Assembly: GCF_000227115.2 (NCBI RefSeq)
Contig: NC_016480.1
Coordinates: forward strand, 806,001-870,000
Direction: 5' to 3'
Length of the DNA: 64,000 nucleotides
Source of the DNA: Naumovozyma dairenensis CBS 421
Lineage: Eukaryota > Ascomycota > Saccharomycetes > Saccharomycetales > Saccharomycetaceae
Shown: positions 31,486 to 41,758 of the stretch, piece after piece
Layout of the letters: each line of letters opens with the position of its first letter
Numbering within the stretch: position 1 is the first letter of the stretch
Program-made: the position numbers and the translations under genes
Notes under the pieces: model-generated
What the model saw: only the letters and a program-made list of their open reading frames with translations
What the model was told of the DNA's origin: nothing
The model's database searches: none

Positions 31486-32736
31486 ATGTTCACTTATCAT
31501 CCCCAGTCAAGCCGCTTCCTCCTTCGATTATGTCTCAAATCTATGAAGTATAGAGTTACGATACATATACGGTCCCTGACGGCCCAATACCCTCAACTTC
31601 GTCACTATAACGTCTTAGCGATAGAAACTTCATGTGATGATACATGTCTTGCCATAATAAACAGATCATCGTCGACATCATTACCAGAAAATAACTCTAC
31701 AATACGATGCAACTTGAAATCTACATTAAATAGTAAATCCGATGGTGGAATCATCCCCACGAAAGCACAAGAACATCATCAATCATCCATCTCAGATCTA
31801 ATATCTGAATCATTGACGTACCTTCCAGCGAACGAGAAGATAGATTTAATCTGTACTACGAGAGGTCCAGGGATGATGGGATCACTTTCTACTGGATTGA
31901 CTATGGGGAAGGGGTTATCTTTGGCTTGGAATATACGATGGTTGGTGTTCATCATATTTTGGGTACATTTATTGATTCCAAGAATGTTTGCCGATGAGGA
32001 TGATGAATTGGATTTCCCATTTATTAGTTTAATCGTTAGTGGTGGTCATACATGTTTGATTTATTCTGAATCAGTTTTGAAACATGAAATTTTGGTGGAT
32101 ACGTTGGATATTGCATTGGGTGATTCATTGGATAAATGTGGGAGAGAAATTGGTATTAATGGGAATATGATTGGTAAAGAAATGGAAAAACTTACTAAGA
32201 GTTACACAATAGACAAGAAGAAGAACGATCAACGTATGATATTACCTAATCCTTTGAAAAGAACGAATGAATTTGCATTTTCATTTGCTCCCTTCTTAAC
32301 AGCTGTAAAAACACATTTATCGTCTAACAATATTGATCCGAAAGATGTTGCGATCGATGTTCAAAAGGAGATGGCCTATGAGATTCAAGAGGCAATATTT
32401 GATCATCTTCTACTAAGAATTAAAAAATATATGATAATAAATCATAAGAGATTCAAGCATGTCAAGAATTTTATTTGTTCAGGTGGTGTGAGTGCTAATA
32501 GCAGATTACGCATAAAATTAAATAATGGATTAAATGAATTTTTCAAAAATTTCCATTATCCTCCTTTAGAATATTGTACTGATAATGCTCTTATGATTGG
32601 TTGGGCTGGAATTGAATTATATGAAAATAAAACTTATCCAAACTTGCGTAGTAATAGGAACGTTTTACCAATACGGAAATGGCCATTGAATGATTTACTT
32701 AATGTTCCAGGTTGGCAATGGGATGGAATAAAGTGA
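31486..32736 (+). CDS. QRI7: Mitochondrial t6A synthase Qri7 (Kae1/TsaD family), with a scrambled active-site segment
   Basis: Qri7 makes the t6A37 modification of mitochondrial tRNAs. The ATG at 31486 begins a basic, Ser-rich leader typical of a mitochondrial presequence. Family motifs present are LAIETSCDDTCLAI, GGIIPTKAQEHH, RGPGMMGSL, LIVSGGHTCL, GDSLDKCGREIG and ICSGGVSANSRLR. At residues about 151-160, however, the HHxxGH metal-binding motif is missing. The DNA there reads VFIIFWVH in frame, while the shifted frame reads GVHHILG. This implies one lost base near 31938-31941 and one extra base near 31965. Length (416) is otherwise normal. Divergent neighbours are not shared; NSE4 converges with an 88-bp gap. 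Confidence 0.9.
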   Translation: MFTYHPQSSRFLLRLCLKSMKYRVTIHIRSLTAQYPQLRHYNVLAIETSCDDTCLAIINRSSSTSLPENNSTIRCNLKSTLNSKSDGGIIPTKAQEHHQSSISDLISESLTYLPANEKIDLICTTRGPGMMGSLSTGLTMGKGLSLAWNIRWLVFIIFWVHLLIPRMFADEDDELDFPFISLIVSGGHTCLIYSESVLKHEILVDTLDIALGDSLDKCGREIGINGNMIGKEMEKLTKSYTIDKKKNDQRMILPNPLKRTNEFAFSFAPFLTAVKTHLSSNNIDPKDVAIDVQKEMAYEIQEAIFDHLLLRIKKYMIINHKRFKHVKNFICSGGVSANSRLRIKLNNGLNEFFKNFHYPPLEYCTDNALMIGWAGIELYENKTYPNLRSNRNVLPIRKWPLNDLLNVPGWQWDGIK

Positions 32737-32824
32737 CAAGATTATCTTGTAAATAAATAAAAAAGTACAATATTAGGAATGTAATCATATATTCATGTAA
32801 CAATAAAAGTTAGATATATATATA

Positions 32825-34030
32825 TCAATTGTTGTCAGAGAAGGACGGTATGAAACTTTCTGTAATACTGAATTTTTCAATTAATTTTTTCCAAGTTGGC
32901 ATATCAATTTGGAAAATAATATGATTTTGATGCTTGTTTAATCTTTTCTGTTTTTCAATTTCATTATTGGCTGAATCATTTGATCTAACATTTTCTTTAA
33001 TCCTTATTGAGGGGAATCCATCAGATTCATTTTCAATCAATTCCAGTCTACCTTCTTTGATTAAGAAACTTGTATAGAACAAATTTTCCACTGTTCTACA
33101 AAATGAATTTGGATCAATAATAAATTCAAACAAATTAATAGAATTATTATTATTATTTGATTGTCCTATTTTCTTTTGTAAAATTTTAAAGATTCTTTTG
33201 ACTTGTTCAGGTGTTGTGGGTTCTTTTGTTTTCAAATTTTCTTGTGTAACTACTTCAGCTTTAGTCAATTTACCCACTGGTTCCACTCTTCTTTTCCTAA
33301 CGATTGGAGCTCTAATTTTCTTCTCTAATGCAAATGGACCAGATAAATGATCCACAGTAATTGGCATAGAGCTGAAGTTTTCAAACAATGCACCCATTCT
33401 AAACCAATTAAATTCGTTAAATTGATCATATCGATTAAATTGTTTTAAATAATTTTTCTTCATAACATTTTGTCTCAATTTATTATTATTCCTGGTATTT
33501 GCACCATCATTATCTTCATTTTCATCATTTGTTAATTCCATACTAGAAAGAAGATTATCAGCACTACTTTCTTCTTCTTTAATTCTATTCAATTTAAAAT
33601 ATTCCTTCAACATATACCTTTTAAAATAATTAGTAATATCATCAATATTAATCAATGATCTCGTATCACCAAATTTCAAATTTCTCACAGAGATCTGTGC
33701 CAACTCACTAATATTTACAATAGCCTTAGCATCATGAGCGAAAAGTCCATTATTTTTAGATCCATTAACTTTTGAAAATAAACCATTCACATTATCTAAA
33801 CTATTGATGACGATGTTAATATCACCAGTTCGTATTGCTTCAGCTCTATCTGTTATTAATTTATCTTCGAATTCTCTGTATTGTTGTAATGCTTCAAATT
33901 CTAGTCTGCCCATTCCAGTTGTGGCCTCAGCATCATCATCATCATTAGTATCGTTGTCAAGTAGCTTTGTTCTCTTAACGCGATGGTGCTCGTTCGATGA
34001 ATGGTCTTGTGATCTCTTTGTCGTGGACAT
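32825..34030 (-). CDS. NSE4: Smc5-Smc6 complex kleisin Nse4
   Basis: Nse4 bridges the Smc5 and Smc6 heads and binds Nse1 and Nse3 in DNA repair. I choose the ATG at 34028-34030 (MSTTKRSQDHSSN), giving 401 residues, close to the S. cerevisiae protein. The open frame continues 43 codons upstream through an ACATA repeat and is unlikely to be translated. Conserved blocks are the N-terminal kleisin helix (NNGLFAHDAKAIVNISELAQISVRNLKFGD), FNEFNWFRMGALF in the middle, and the C-terminal winged helix (INLFEFIIDPNSFCRTVENLFYTSFLIKEG, HIIFQIDMPTWKKLIEKF). It is divergent from PHO2. Confidence 0.97.
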   Translation of the reverse strand: MSTTKRSQDHSSNEHHRVKRTKLLDNDTNDDDDAEATTGMGRLEFEALQQYREFEDKLITDRAEAIRTGDINIVINSLDNVNGLFSKVNGSKNNGLFAHDAKAIVNISELAQISVRNLKFGDTRSLINIDDITNYFKRYMLKEYFKLNRIKEEESSADNLLSSMELTNDENEDNDGANTRNNNKLRQNVMKKNYLKQFNRYDQFNEFNWFRMGALFENFSSMPITVDHLSGPFALEKKIRAPIVRKRRVEPVGKLTKAEVVTQENLKTKEPTTPEQVKRIFKILQKKIGQSNNNNNSINLFEFIIDPNSFCRTVENLFYTSFLIKEGRLELIENESDGFPSIRIKENVRSNDSANNEIEKQKRLNKHQNHIIFQIDMPTWKKLIEKFSITESFIPSFSDNN

Positions 34031-35164
34031 ATATGAGCGGCTATATGTTTTCTTATGGGATGGGAAATATTGTTTGATTGACTGAGAAAGGTACAGGCTC
34101 ACATGAGAGGAGTTGACACAACACAACACAACATAACATAACATAACATAAGATGACATTATATAACATAATATAGCATAGCGTAAGATAAAGATTGTTT
34201 AAAAGATAGTTTTTATTCTTAACATAACGCGTCAGTCTTCCCACTTGAGTTAACGCGCTCATTTTTGCTTTGATAAATTGTGCGTAGTGTGTGAAGTGTT
34301 TATTTAATGCGAGACACCCAGACACTACGACGTTGAAAGTCTCTGGGATGCCCAGGGTAACGAGAGAAGGGGTCTACTTCTTATGCGTCTTTCTATCCCA
34401 TTCCCCGAGCCCTTTAAAAATAAACTCTAAACCCTATCACAGACCTTACCCGTGCAATCAACTGCGGGTGGCAAGTCACCGGCACCGCGCTGCTGGAAGA
34501 AGAAACTTTCACATGACAGGAGCCATAGAGATCTCATATCTTTCCGCTGTGGATTTGAAGGTGTCACTAATTAAAAATATACCCTCATCATATAAGAAGT
34601 TATGGGGCATTTAAAATGCTTGAAAGTGACTATTAGCAAACGGTTTAAAGCTGAAAATTCAATATGCCAACCACAACATCCGACTAACTGTGCGGTTCAC
34701 CGTTGTTGTCAACAACAACATGGTGATGATGACCATGACCATCAATGCAATGTAATCTGCGGGTAACGAAAGTAAACTGCTGAAGTTGGGAAACGGAAAC
34801 GGAAACGGAAACGGAAACGGAAAAGGGCAAACGTCACACAGAAAAGAATAAATCGTCTATGTGCGTACATATGCATGCACGTATACTATGTATGTATGAT
34901 TCCAGCAATCATGAATGAAAAAGCAAGCTGAGAAGCTACAACGTCTACAAGAACAGAACAACAACAAAGAACAGTAACAACAACCACCTTGACTCCATAT
35001 TATACCGAAACATCCTTTACAGGGACTAACACCAGACAGTCTTTCTAGAAACCCCACCTCTTCGCTACTCTCCCCTTCTATCCACCGGTATATATATATA
35101 CCCACGAACAATACAAATACCAAGAAATACTCACATATATATATATATATATATATACAAAACC
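34031..35164. promoter_or_regulatory. NSE4-PHO2 divergent region with MCB site and short tandem repeats
   Basis: ACACA/ACATA pentamers run at about 34116-34151. An MCB site ACGCGT lies at 34227-34232, about 200 bp upstream of NSE4, plausible for an S-phase gene. A GGAAAC hexamer is repeated five times plus one imperfect unit at 34789-34824. A pure TA run lies at about 35137-35156, just before the PHO2 ATG. No gene is supported in this 1.1 kb. Confidence 0.55.
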
Positions 35165-36952
35165 ATGTCTGCTCCCTTTAGTACCAACGAGAATATAAAT
35201 AACAACACCTCTCATGAGAATGGTTCCAATGATGATATCCGTTTAACTATGTTAAATGAGTTCATGGTGAATAATAATAACAACTTGGATAATTTTGATT
35301 TCACTATAAATACAAATACAAATACAAATACAAATACTAGTGTAACCACAACTACAAATACAAACGATAATATAATAGATGACTCAGCTAGTAACATAAC
35401 AACTAACACAAACACAACCCCAAACACAAACACAAACACAAACGCTACTAAAACGAAAAGGAAAAGAGCAAAAGGAGAAACGTTAAACATATTGAAACAA
35501 TATTTTGATCAAAATCCAATACCTTCATTACAAGAACGTAAAAATATATCAAAATTGACTAATATGCCAGAAAAAAATGTTAGAATTTGGTTCCAAAATA
35601 GAAGAGCAAAATTAAAAAAAAATGGAACAATACTTAACATTAAGAAACAACAACAACAACATTCAAATTCACAAAAAAATAAAAACAATAATAATAATAA
35701 TAATAATAATGAAAATTCATCCTATTCAGATGATAGTAATGATAACAATAGTGAGAGTAATAGTAATAGCGATGGTAGTGCTGATGCAGAAGATGACATA
35801 AATGATGCATTCTTTGATAGAATTCCAATAGATTCAAATAAAAATTATTATTTTATAGATAGTTGTTCCATCACAGTGGGGAGTTGGAATAGAATGAAAA
35901 ATGGTTCCCTACTTGAAAAAGATTATCCCATAGTAAACACATTGTCTAATTTGTCACCAATTTCCATTGATAAAATTATGGCTAATACAACAGATTTATT
36001 GATCTTAGTATCAAGGAAAAATGATGAAATAAATTACTTCTTTAGTGCATTAGCAGATGAAACTAAAATATTGTTTAGAATCTTTTTCCCATTAAGTTCA
36101 GTACAAAATTGTTCTCTAGTCTTACAAACAGATAATGATATATTACCTACAGATTTGGAAAGCATTCAGCAAGAAGAGGAAAAATTCGGTGAATTGAAAT
36201 TGACTTTGACTAAATCACCCACTTTTGCTGTTTATTTCGTGGAAAATACAGATGATCAATTATCATTAAACCAATGGTCTATTTGTGAAGATTTCTCAGA
36301 GGGGAAACAAGTAACAGACGCATTCATTGGCGGTTCCAATTTACCTCATATTTTGAAAGGTTTACAAAATTCTTTGAAATTTTTGAACTCATATATTTTA
36401 GATTATAAATCAACAAAGGAAATATTACCTCCTTCAATAAACACACAATCACATTTACCGTCACAATCACAGGCTCAATCTCAACAATTACAATTACATT
36501 CTCATTCACAACAACATTATCAAGATAATAATAATAATAACCATAATAATCATATACCGCACGATACGAACGATTCCAATAATATATCGAATTCTTTCAT
36601 GCCATTATCAATGGTACCATCTCCATCAACATCAAATTCATTAATATCAAATGTATTATCTCCACCAAATATTCCACAAAATGCTTTATTTTCGTTATTA
36701 TTAGATGATCAGGGTACCACGTCTGGTGCCGGAGCTGTAACAACTGATACTCATAACAATAACAACAACACCACTAACCAAGAAACAAATAGTAATGATA
36801 ATGAAAATAAGAACGACAACAGCAACAACAATAATAATAATAACAATAACAATGCAGGTATGGAACCATCGATACTACCGACAGATTTAGACAATGATTC
36901 ACATTCATTGTTCTTCGATACATATAGTCATGACACGGGGAAATGGCTATAA
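35165..36952 (+). CDS. PHO2: Homeodomain transcription factor Pho2
   Basis: Pho2 (Bas2/Grf10) is a nuclear partner of Pho4, Bas1 and Swi5, and activates phosphate, purine and HO genes. The ATG is at 35165 and the length 595 (559 in S. cerevisiae). The homeodomain spans about residues 96-152, with LNILKQYFDQNP in helix 1 and the recognition helix NVRIWFQNRRAKLKK. The middle contains the conserved regulatory block (DSCSITVGSWNRMKNGSL, LLILVSRKNDEINYFFSALADETKILFRIFFPLSSVQNCSLVLQ). Flanking regions are long Asn and Asn-Thr runs encoded by AAT and ACAAAT repeats. Confidence 0.97.
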   Translation: MSAPFSTNENINNNTSHENGSNDDIRLTMLNEFMVNNNNNLDNFDFTINTNTNTNTNTSVTTTTNTNDNIIDDSASNITTNTNTTPNTNTNTNATKTKRKRAKGETLNILKQYFDQNPIPSLQERKNISKLTNMPEKNVRIWFQNRRAKLKKNGTILNIKKQQQQHSNSQKNKNNNNNNNNNENSSYSDDSNDNNSESNSNSDGSADAEDDINDAFFDRIPIDSNKNYYFIDSCSITVGSWNRMKNGSLLEKDYPIVNTLSNLSPISIDKIMANTTDLLILVSRKNDEINYFFSALADETKILFRIFFPLSSVQNCSLVLQTDNDILPTDLESIQQEEEKFGELKLTLTKSPTFAVYFVENTDDQLSLNQWSICEDFSEGKQVTDAFIGGSNLPHILKGLQNSLKFLNSYILDYKSTKEILPPSINTQSHLPSQSQAQSQQLQLHSHSQQHYQDNNNNNHNNHIPHDTNDSNNISNSFMPLSMVPSPSTSNSLISNVLSPPNIPQNALFSLLLDDQGTTSGAGAVTTDTHNNNNNTTNQETNSNDNENKNDNSNNNNNNNNNNAGMEPSILPTDLDNDSHSLFFDTYSHDTGKWL

Positions 36953-37278
36953 CAATACATATATGCATAGCATATATATACATATGACATCTTCATGTTC
37001 GTCTCATGTAGTGACATTTTGATTTTTAGATACATTTCCATCAAGTATTCCTTGGAACAATAAACATGTAACAATATATGAGGATAGAAATACATAGATA
37101 TACGTACACGCATATATTTAGTCTATAGTTTTTTAGTTATATTATATTATATATTTACATGTTACTAATCTAAATATAATATTTTTCACCTCATCATATC
37201 AGACCATATCATATTAGCGATGAGCATTTACCCTTTTATTTCTCAATTAGAATATTACTATCATGAACTAATTTTATT
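36953..37278. other. Convergent PHO2-MSS2 3' flanks
   Basis: The 326 bp are very AT-rich with repeated CATATAT-type motifs, as expected for 3' processing signals of two convergent genes. I see no gene. Confidence 0.5.
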
Positions 37279-38319
37279 TTATTTTGTTTGAATAAGAAAT
37301 TGATCAATTAAATCCTTATAACTTTTATTGACACTTTCAAATCGTTTCAAACTTTTCAAACAATTAGAACAGGCCCCCCATTTCTTTAAGTGATAACAAG
37401 ATTGGAAAAATCCAAAAAAGCATTGAATATCAAACAATTCCATACCTAATTTAAACCATTCAATAGCTTTATCATAATTTTTAAAATAATTCATCTCTAA
37501 AAACCCTAATTCTTTAAACGCTTCTTTAAAACCTTGCGTAGCACAGTTTTCAAATAACACTTTAGACTTCAAAGGTTCAGAATTTAAATAAATCTTACCC
37601 AAATAAAAATATGATTTATTACAATCTTCCAATTTGCAAATTTTAATGCATTTTAACCAATATTCTTCAGCTTTTAAAAAATTCCCTTCTTGATATTCAA
37701 TTTCCCCCAATTTCTCATAAACTTGACCAATCAACAACACATTACTGTTATTATCATCATTCCCATGCAATACAGTTTGTAAAAATTTGTTATAATAACG
37801 TTTAGCTTCATTATTATCATGTCTAACAACGCATAAATCGCCAACATTTTTCAAAGTCAAAGGATGCTCAATCTCCAACAATTCCTTAACCAACTTCTTC
37901 GCATTCTTAACGTCGCCATCATTCTCACCAGAAGCATTATCCTTCAATATATTGAAACATAACATCGATATAGCGTCATTGTCACCCAATTCAGCTGCCC
38001 TTTCTAGGAGTAAATTCTCCATCTTTATAAACGACTCATTAGTCATCCGTTGGCGCTTTGAAATTTGCCTCAGAATCTTATTCATCAACATCAACTCATG
38101 TGAATCCTGAAAATCATACAGAGGCCTCAGAGAGTAGCTAGTATTTTGATACAGTTTCGTGAATTTGGGTAGTAATTCATGGTAGGTCTTATCACTGTCT
38201 ATTTCGAATAATATCTTATTGATGAATCGCTTAGAAGGGAAGAGTTCATTAAAGGGTCGGAGTTGCTTTGTAGGGGTTGTAGTGAGATTTCTTCGAAGAA
38301 TTATGGACCATTTATTCAT
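37279..38319 (-). CDS. MSS2: Mss2, mitochondrial Cox2 C-terminus export factor
   Basis: Mss2 is a peripheral protein on the matrix side of the inner membrane, needed to export the C-terminal tail of Cox2. I choose the ATG at 38317-38319 (MNKWSIILRRNLTTTPTKQL), which gives a mitochondrial presequence-like start and 346 residues, like S. cerevisiae (351). The longer open frame upstream would add 73 residues that include a hydrophobic stretch and do not look conserved. The body is a set of TPR-like repeats (AAELGDNDAISMLCFNIL, KLGEIEYQEGNFLKAEEYWLKCI, ENCATQGFKEAFKELGFLEMNYFKNYDKAIEWFKLGMEL). Confidence 0.95.
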   Translation of the reverse strand: MNKWSIILRRNLTTTPTKQLRPFNELFPSKRFINKILFEIDSDKTYHELLPKFTKLYQNTSYSLRPLYDFQDSHELMLMNKILRQISKRQRMTNESFIKMENLLLERAAELGDNDAISMLCFNILKDNASGENDGDVKNAKKLVKELLEIEHPLTLKNVGDLCVVRHDNNEAKRYYNKFLQTVLHGNDDNNSNVLLIGQVYEKLGEIEYQEGNFLKAEEYWLKCIKICKLEDCNKSYFYLGKIYLNSEPLKSKVLFENCATQGFKEAFKELGFLEMNYFKNYDKAIEWFKLGMELFDIQCFFGFFQSCYHLKKWGACSNCLKSLKRFESVNKSYKDLIDQFLIQTK

Positions 38320-38615
38320 GCTTTTCTGTCTTGTCTCGTCTCTTCTCTCAGTATCCAGTTTCTTGTCTTCTCTATATAAATTAGGTGGAATGTCTCTGTT
38401 ATAATTCCATCTCGGAGTTGCTACCATAGATAAGTAGATTATTACATGGATGGCGACACTGACTACATACAGACAAATTTTATTTGAATAGAATATTTCA
38501 AATGGGTATATGGGACTTTCGAATGAATATGTCTTCAAATATTACGTAGTCGATTAATACTCACTTTAGTATTATATATGTATAAAATGCTATAGTCTAA
38601 ATTGTCTACCCTTTG

Positions 38616-39557
38616 CTACTTCGGCAAAGGAATTTCAGATGGATTCGTAGGAGGTGGCATTTCTTGGAAATATTCAGATTCTAAACATTCAATAGCACTC
38701 CATCTCTTTACTGGGTTCATAGTTAACATCCCACTCATAAATTTCAATGCATTCTCACTCGCAGCAATGAATCTTTTCCTTAATTCAAACGTAGATGGTG
38801 GTGGATATATTTGTAATTTATTATAACTATTGAAACTAGAGACTTCGGGCCAATCTTTATCCGTTGGTGTCCCCAGGGCTCTAAACGTAACCTCCATTTG
38901 ATCAACATCGTTTTGGCCCGGTAGATATGGTATTCTTAGCATCAATTCTGCAAATATTACACCCACTGACCATATATCAATAGCAGAGGTATAATGTCGA
39001 GCTCCAAATAATAATTCAGGTGCTCTATACCAACGGGTCACCACATTACTTGTCAAATTCTCATGTGGTGCTGGAATGGCTCGTGCCAACCCAAAATCCG
39101 CTACTTTGATTATTCCATCTGGTGAAACTAATAAATTATTTGGTTTCAAATCTCTATGAAGAATGAAATTACGATGACAATGATGAACACCCCTTAGAGT
39201 CATCAACATCCATGATTTAATATCTGCTGGAGTGAAAAGTATAGATTTATCTTTAATGATGACTTCTAAATCTGTAGGTAAAAACTCCAAGACAAGATTC
39301 AAATTATCATACGCCATAAATATATCGATAAGTTCAATGACATTATCATGTTGCATCTCTTGTAAATATTTGACTTCTCGAATAGCTGACATATCTAATC
39401 CATCTTTGAATTCAGATGTCTTGATCTCTTTCACTGCAATTTGACGGCCTGTGGATTGTTTGGTTCCTAAATACACAACAGCATATGTACCTTCACCAAC
39501 CTTCTTCTCCTTGGTGTATTCCACTTTTGCTATTGGTGTATTGTTGGCTGTACTCAT
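38616..39557 (-). CDS. KIN28: TFIIH CTD kinase Kin28
   Basis: Kin28 (CDK7) with Ccl1 and Tfb3 phosphorylates Ser5 of the RNA polymerase II tail. The ATG at 39555-39557 gives 313 residues. Motifs are GEGTYAVVYLG, KEIKTSEFKDGLDMSAIREV (the cyclin-binding helix), HRDLKPNNLL, DFGLARAIPAPH and the activation-loop SNVVTRWYRAPEL. The N-terminal exon-intron junction of S. cerevisiae KIN28 is not needed here: the frame is continuous from the start through the glycine loop, so the intron is absent. It is divergent from the lipase gene across 250 bp. Confidence 0.98.
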   Translation of the reverse strand: MSTANNTPIAKVEYTKEKKVGEGTYAVVYLGTKQSTGRQIAVKEIKTSEFKDGLDMSAIREVKYLQEMQHDNVIELIDIFMAYDNLNLVLEFLPTDLEVIIKDKSILFTPADIKSWMLMTLRGVHHCHRNFILHRDLKPNNLLVSPDGIIKVADFGLARAIPAPHENLTSNVVTRWYRAPELLFGARHYTSAIDIWSVGVIFAELMLRIPYLPGQNDVDQMEVTFRALGTPTDKDWPEVSSFNSYNKLQIYPPPSTFELRKRFIAASENALKFMSGMLTMNPVKRWSAIECLESEYFQEMPPPTNPSEIPLPK

Positions 39558-39808
39558 AGTTCCCCTTGCTTCGTTTCTCGTTACTTTTGTTATCGTTCTA
39601 TACAAAGAAGTTGTCTTAACATCATCGAAACCTTTTCCTTTACTTTAACGTTATAGTTTTACATAACTTTTTTCAGATCACTTGTGTCAAACAATAAATT
39701 TGATACTCTACAATAACAAAAAGGAGAAAACACTACCATGAAAAATGGGGAAGATATGCAAGGTGAATATTTTTCTTCTGATAAGCTAAAAATAACAGTG
39801 TTTCATAA

Positions 39809-41758
39809 ATGGGGATTCGACCAGAACCACTATATCAAGATGAATCACAACTGAAAATTGGAGAAATAGAACGATACATTATCACCTATGATTTATATCA
39901 AGGTGATGATTTACCGCCAGCATTGAATCTAAATCCCTTGCAACTCACACTGAAAAATCTATCTATATCATCGTCAAGAGCTACATACTTGATGGGACCC
40001 TTCACTTTATATTGTCATTTAATTACAGATTCATACAATCATAAGAAACGAATCATTTCATCCTTAGATAAACCACAATATGTTTCGAATTTACAACCAC
40101 AATGTAAGTTTGAATCAACGTTATCATTGAACCAAATTAAGAGACAATACGTTTGGATACTTGATGTGGTAAGTCAATTGATTTTCACTACGACGTTATG
40201 TGTTCCCTTTATACTGACTATAAATTACTCTGGCTCATTTCAAAGTAGTTGTTCCCTCAATGGTAAGAACGTTGGTCCTTCGTCGTTACACGTGAGGAAG
40301 TTGGATGTTCATGATCTTTGGGATCCATATGTTCAAATGCCATTAGTATCAAGAGAACAACAAGGAGAAGCAAAGAGAGAGGAATATATTCACCTAGTCA
40401 TATTGACACATGGTATGCATTCAAATAACACTGCTGATATGTTTTATATGATGGAACAACTTCGAGGAATAAACGATAGGAGCCCTGAGGACAACCATGA
40501 AAAGATAGTAATTGATGGATTTAATGGGAATGTATGTGAAACAGAACTAGGTATCAAATATCTTGGGGAAAAATTAGCCAAACATATTGTTAATGATTTA
40601 TATAATGATAGAATTGTTAAGATTTCATTCATTGGACATTCTCTTGGTGGATTAATCCAAAGTTTCGCCATTGCTTACATTACAATCGTTTACCCATGGT
40701 TTTTCAAGAGTGTCGTTCCAATTAATTTTATCGCCTTAGCAACACCATTCTTAGGTGTTGTTACTGATAATCCAAAATATGTTAAAGTGATATTATCATC
40801 TGGGGCTGTCGGAAAGACAGGTCATGAATTGGCGTTATTAAAGGATTCACAAAATGAAAATATATTACATTTGTTATCTGGTGAACCACTCATTACAATA
40901 TTATCTAAATTTAAAAACAGAACAATTTATGCAAATTATATGAATGATGGGATAGTTCCATTACATACATCATCATTGTTGTTCTTAGATTATAATGAAA
41001 TTATGCAAGAATTAAGGAAAAGGGGAGTGCAAAGCAAACGACTGTCATCCGTGTCCTCTCGTTGGAGGCTTCGTAAGAGCAAGAAAGAAGAATATACCCT
41101 TCCGAAGGCATCTGTTTTACAATCTATGAAGACTATATTAGTTCCACCTGATCCAGATGATGAGTTTGTCTGTAATCCTGATGCACGAGAAACAGTTATA
41201 ATTCATGATAAAGTATATACTAACGAAGACGTTGAACGAATTTTATTAGATTATGAAAAATTACAATCTTCATCGCCAAATACTGAAGGAGAGCAAGAGG
41301 ACAGGGATCCTAGGGGGAAAGATATTAGAGTGTTAGAGAAATTTATACAAAAAGGTTTAAATGGTAAGAGTAAACATGCTGCGTTAGTAATTGATATTGC
41401 TAGAAGATGGCATTTTCCCGAGCTGCCGTGGCGTAAAGTCATCGTTAATATTAAACCAGAGGCACACAACAGTATTATTGTTAGGAGAAGATTTTCTAAC
41501 GCTTACGGATGGGAAGTTATTGATCATCTAATTGAGGCGCATTTCCCTGAGGACACCAAGGAAATCGGTGACACGAGCGAAACAATCAATGCCTTACAAG
41601 CTGTTACAAGTACCGATCACAATGGGAAACAAGAGCTCGAACCGAATAAGTTGTTTTCTTGGCTTACGAAAGTCGAAACAACACGAACTCACCATGGCGG
41701 TTTGCTATCAAGAAGTACTAAATTTTTTGACAGCAGGAACAAAGATAGGATAGCTTGA
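39809..41758 (+). CDS. Putative lipase of the Rog1/YDL109C family (DUF676)
   Basis: It corresponds to YDL109C, a paralogue of ROG1; Rog1 acts as a monoacylglycerol lipase. The ATG is at 39809, with 649 residues as in the family. An N-terminal beta-rich region precedes the alpha/beta-hydrolase core, which starts at VILTHGMHSNNTADMFYM. The nucleophile elbow GHSLGG is at about residues 275-280. NFIALATPFLGV and the late YANYMNDGIVPLHTSSLLFLD segment carry the likely catalytic Asp. The C-terminal third has the conserved DDEFVCNPDARETVIIHDKVYT block. Position next to KIN28 is as in S. cerevisiae. To the right, gene order breaks (CYK3 instead of TMA17). Confidence 0.93.
   Translation: MGIRPEPLYQDESQLKIGEIERYIITYDLYQGDDLPPALNLNPLQLTLKNLSISSSRATYLMGPFTLYCHLITDSYNHKKRIISSLDKPQYVSNLQPQCKFESTLSLNQIKRQYVWILDVVSQLIFTTTLCVPFILTINYSGSFQSSCSLNGKNVGPSSLHVRKLDVHDLWDPYVQMPLVSREQQGEAKREEYIHLVILTHGMHSNNTADMFYMMEQLRGINDRSPEDNHEKIVIDGFNGNVCETELGIKYLGEKLAKHIVNDLYNDRIVKISFIGHSLGGLIQSFAIAYITIVYPWFFKSVVPINFIALATPFLGVVTDNPKYVKVILSSGAVGKTGHELALLKDSQNENILHLLSGEPLITILSKFKNRTIYANYMNDGIVPLHTSSLLFLDYNEIMQELRKRGVQSKRLSSVSSRWRLRKSKKEEYTLPKASVLQSMKTILVPPDPDDEFVCNPDARETVIIHDKVYTNEDVERILLDYEKLQSSSPNTEGEQEDRDPRGKDIRVLEKFIQKGLNGKSKHAALVIDIARRWHFPELPWRKVIVNIKPEAHNSIIVRRRFSNAYGWEVIDHLIEAHFPEDTKEIGDTSETINALQAVTSTDHNGKQELEPNKLFSWLTKVETTRTHHGGLLSRSTKFFDSRNKDRIA

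Noticed and set aside
34031..34159. Longer NSE4 N-terminus
   Set aside because: The extra 43 codons run through an ACATA microsatellite and read as Tyr/Leu/Cys-rich nonsense. The ATG at 34030 fits the family.
38320..38538. Longer MSS2 N-terminus with a hydrophobic segment
   Set aside because: The shorter start gives the right length and a presequence-like N-terminus. The extension has no family support.
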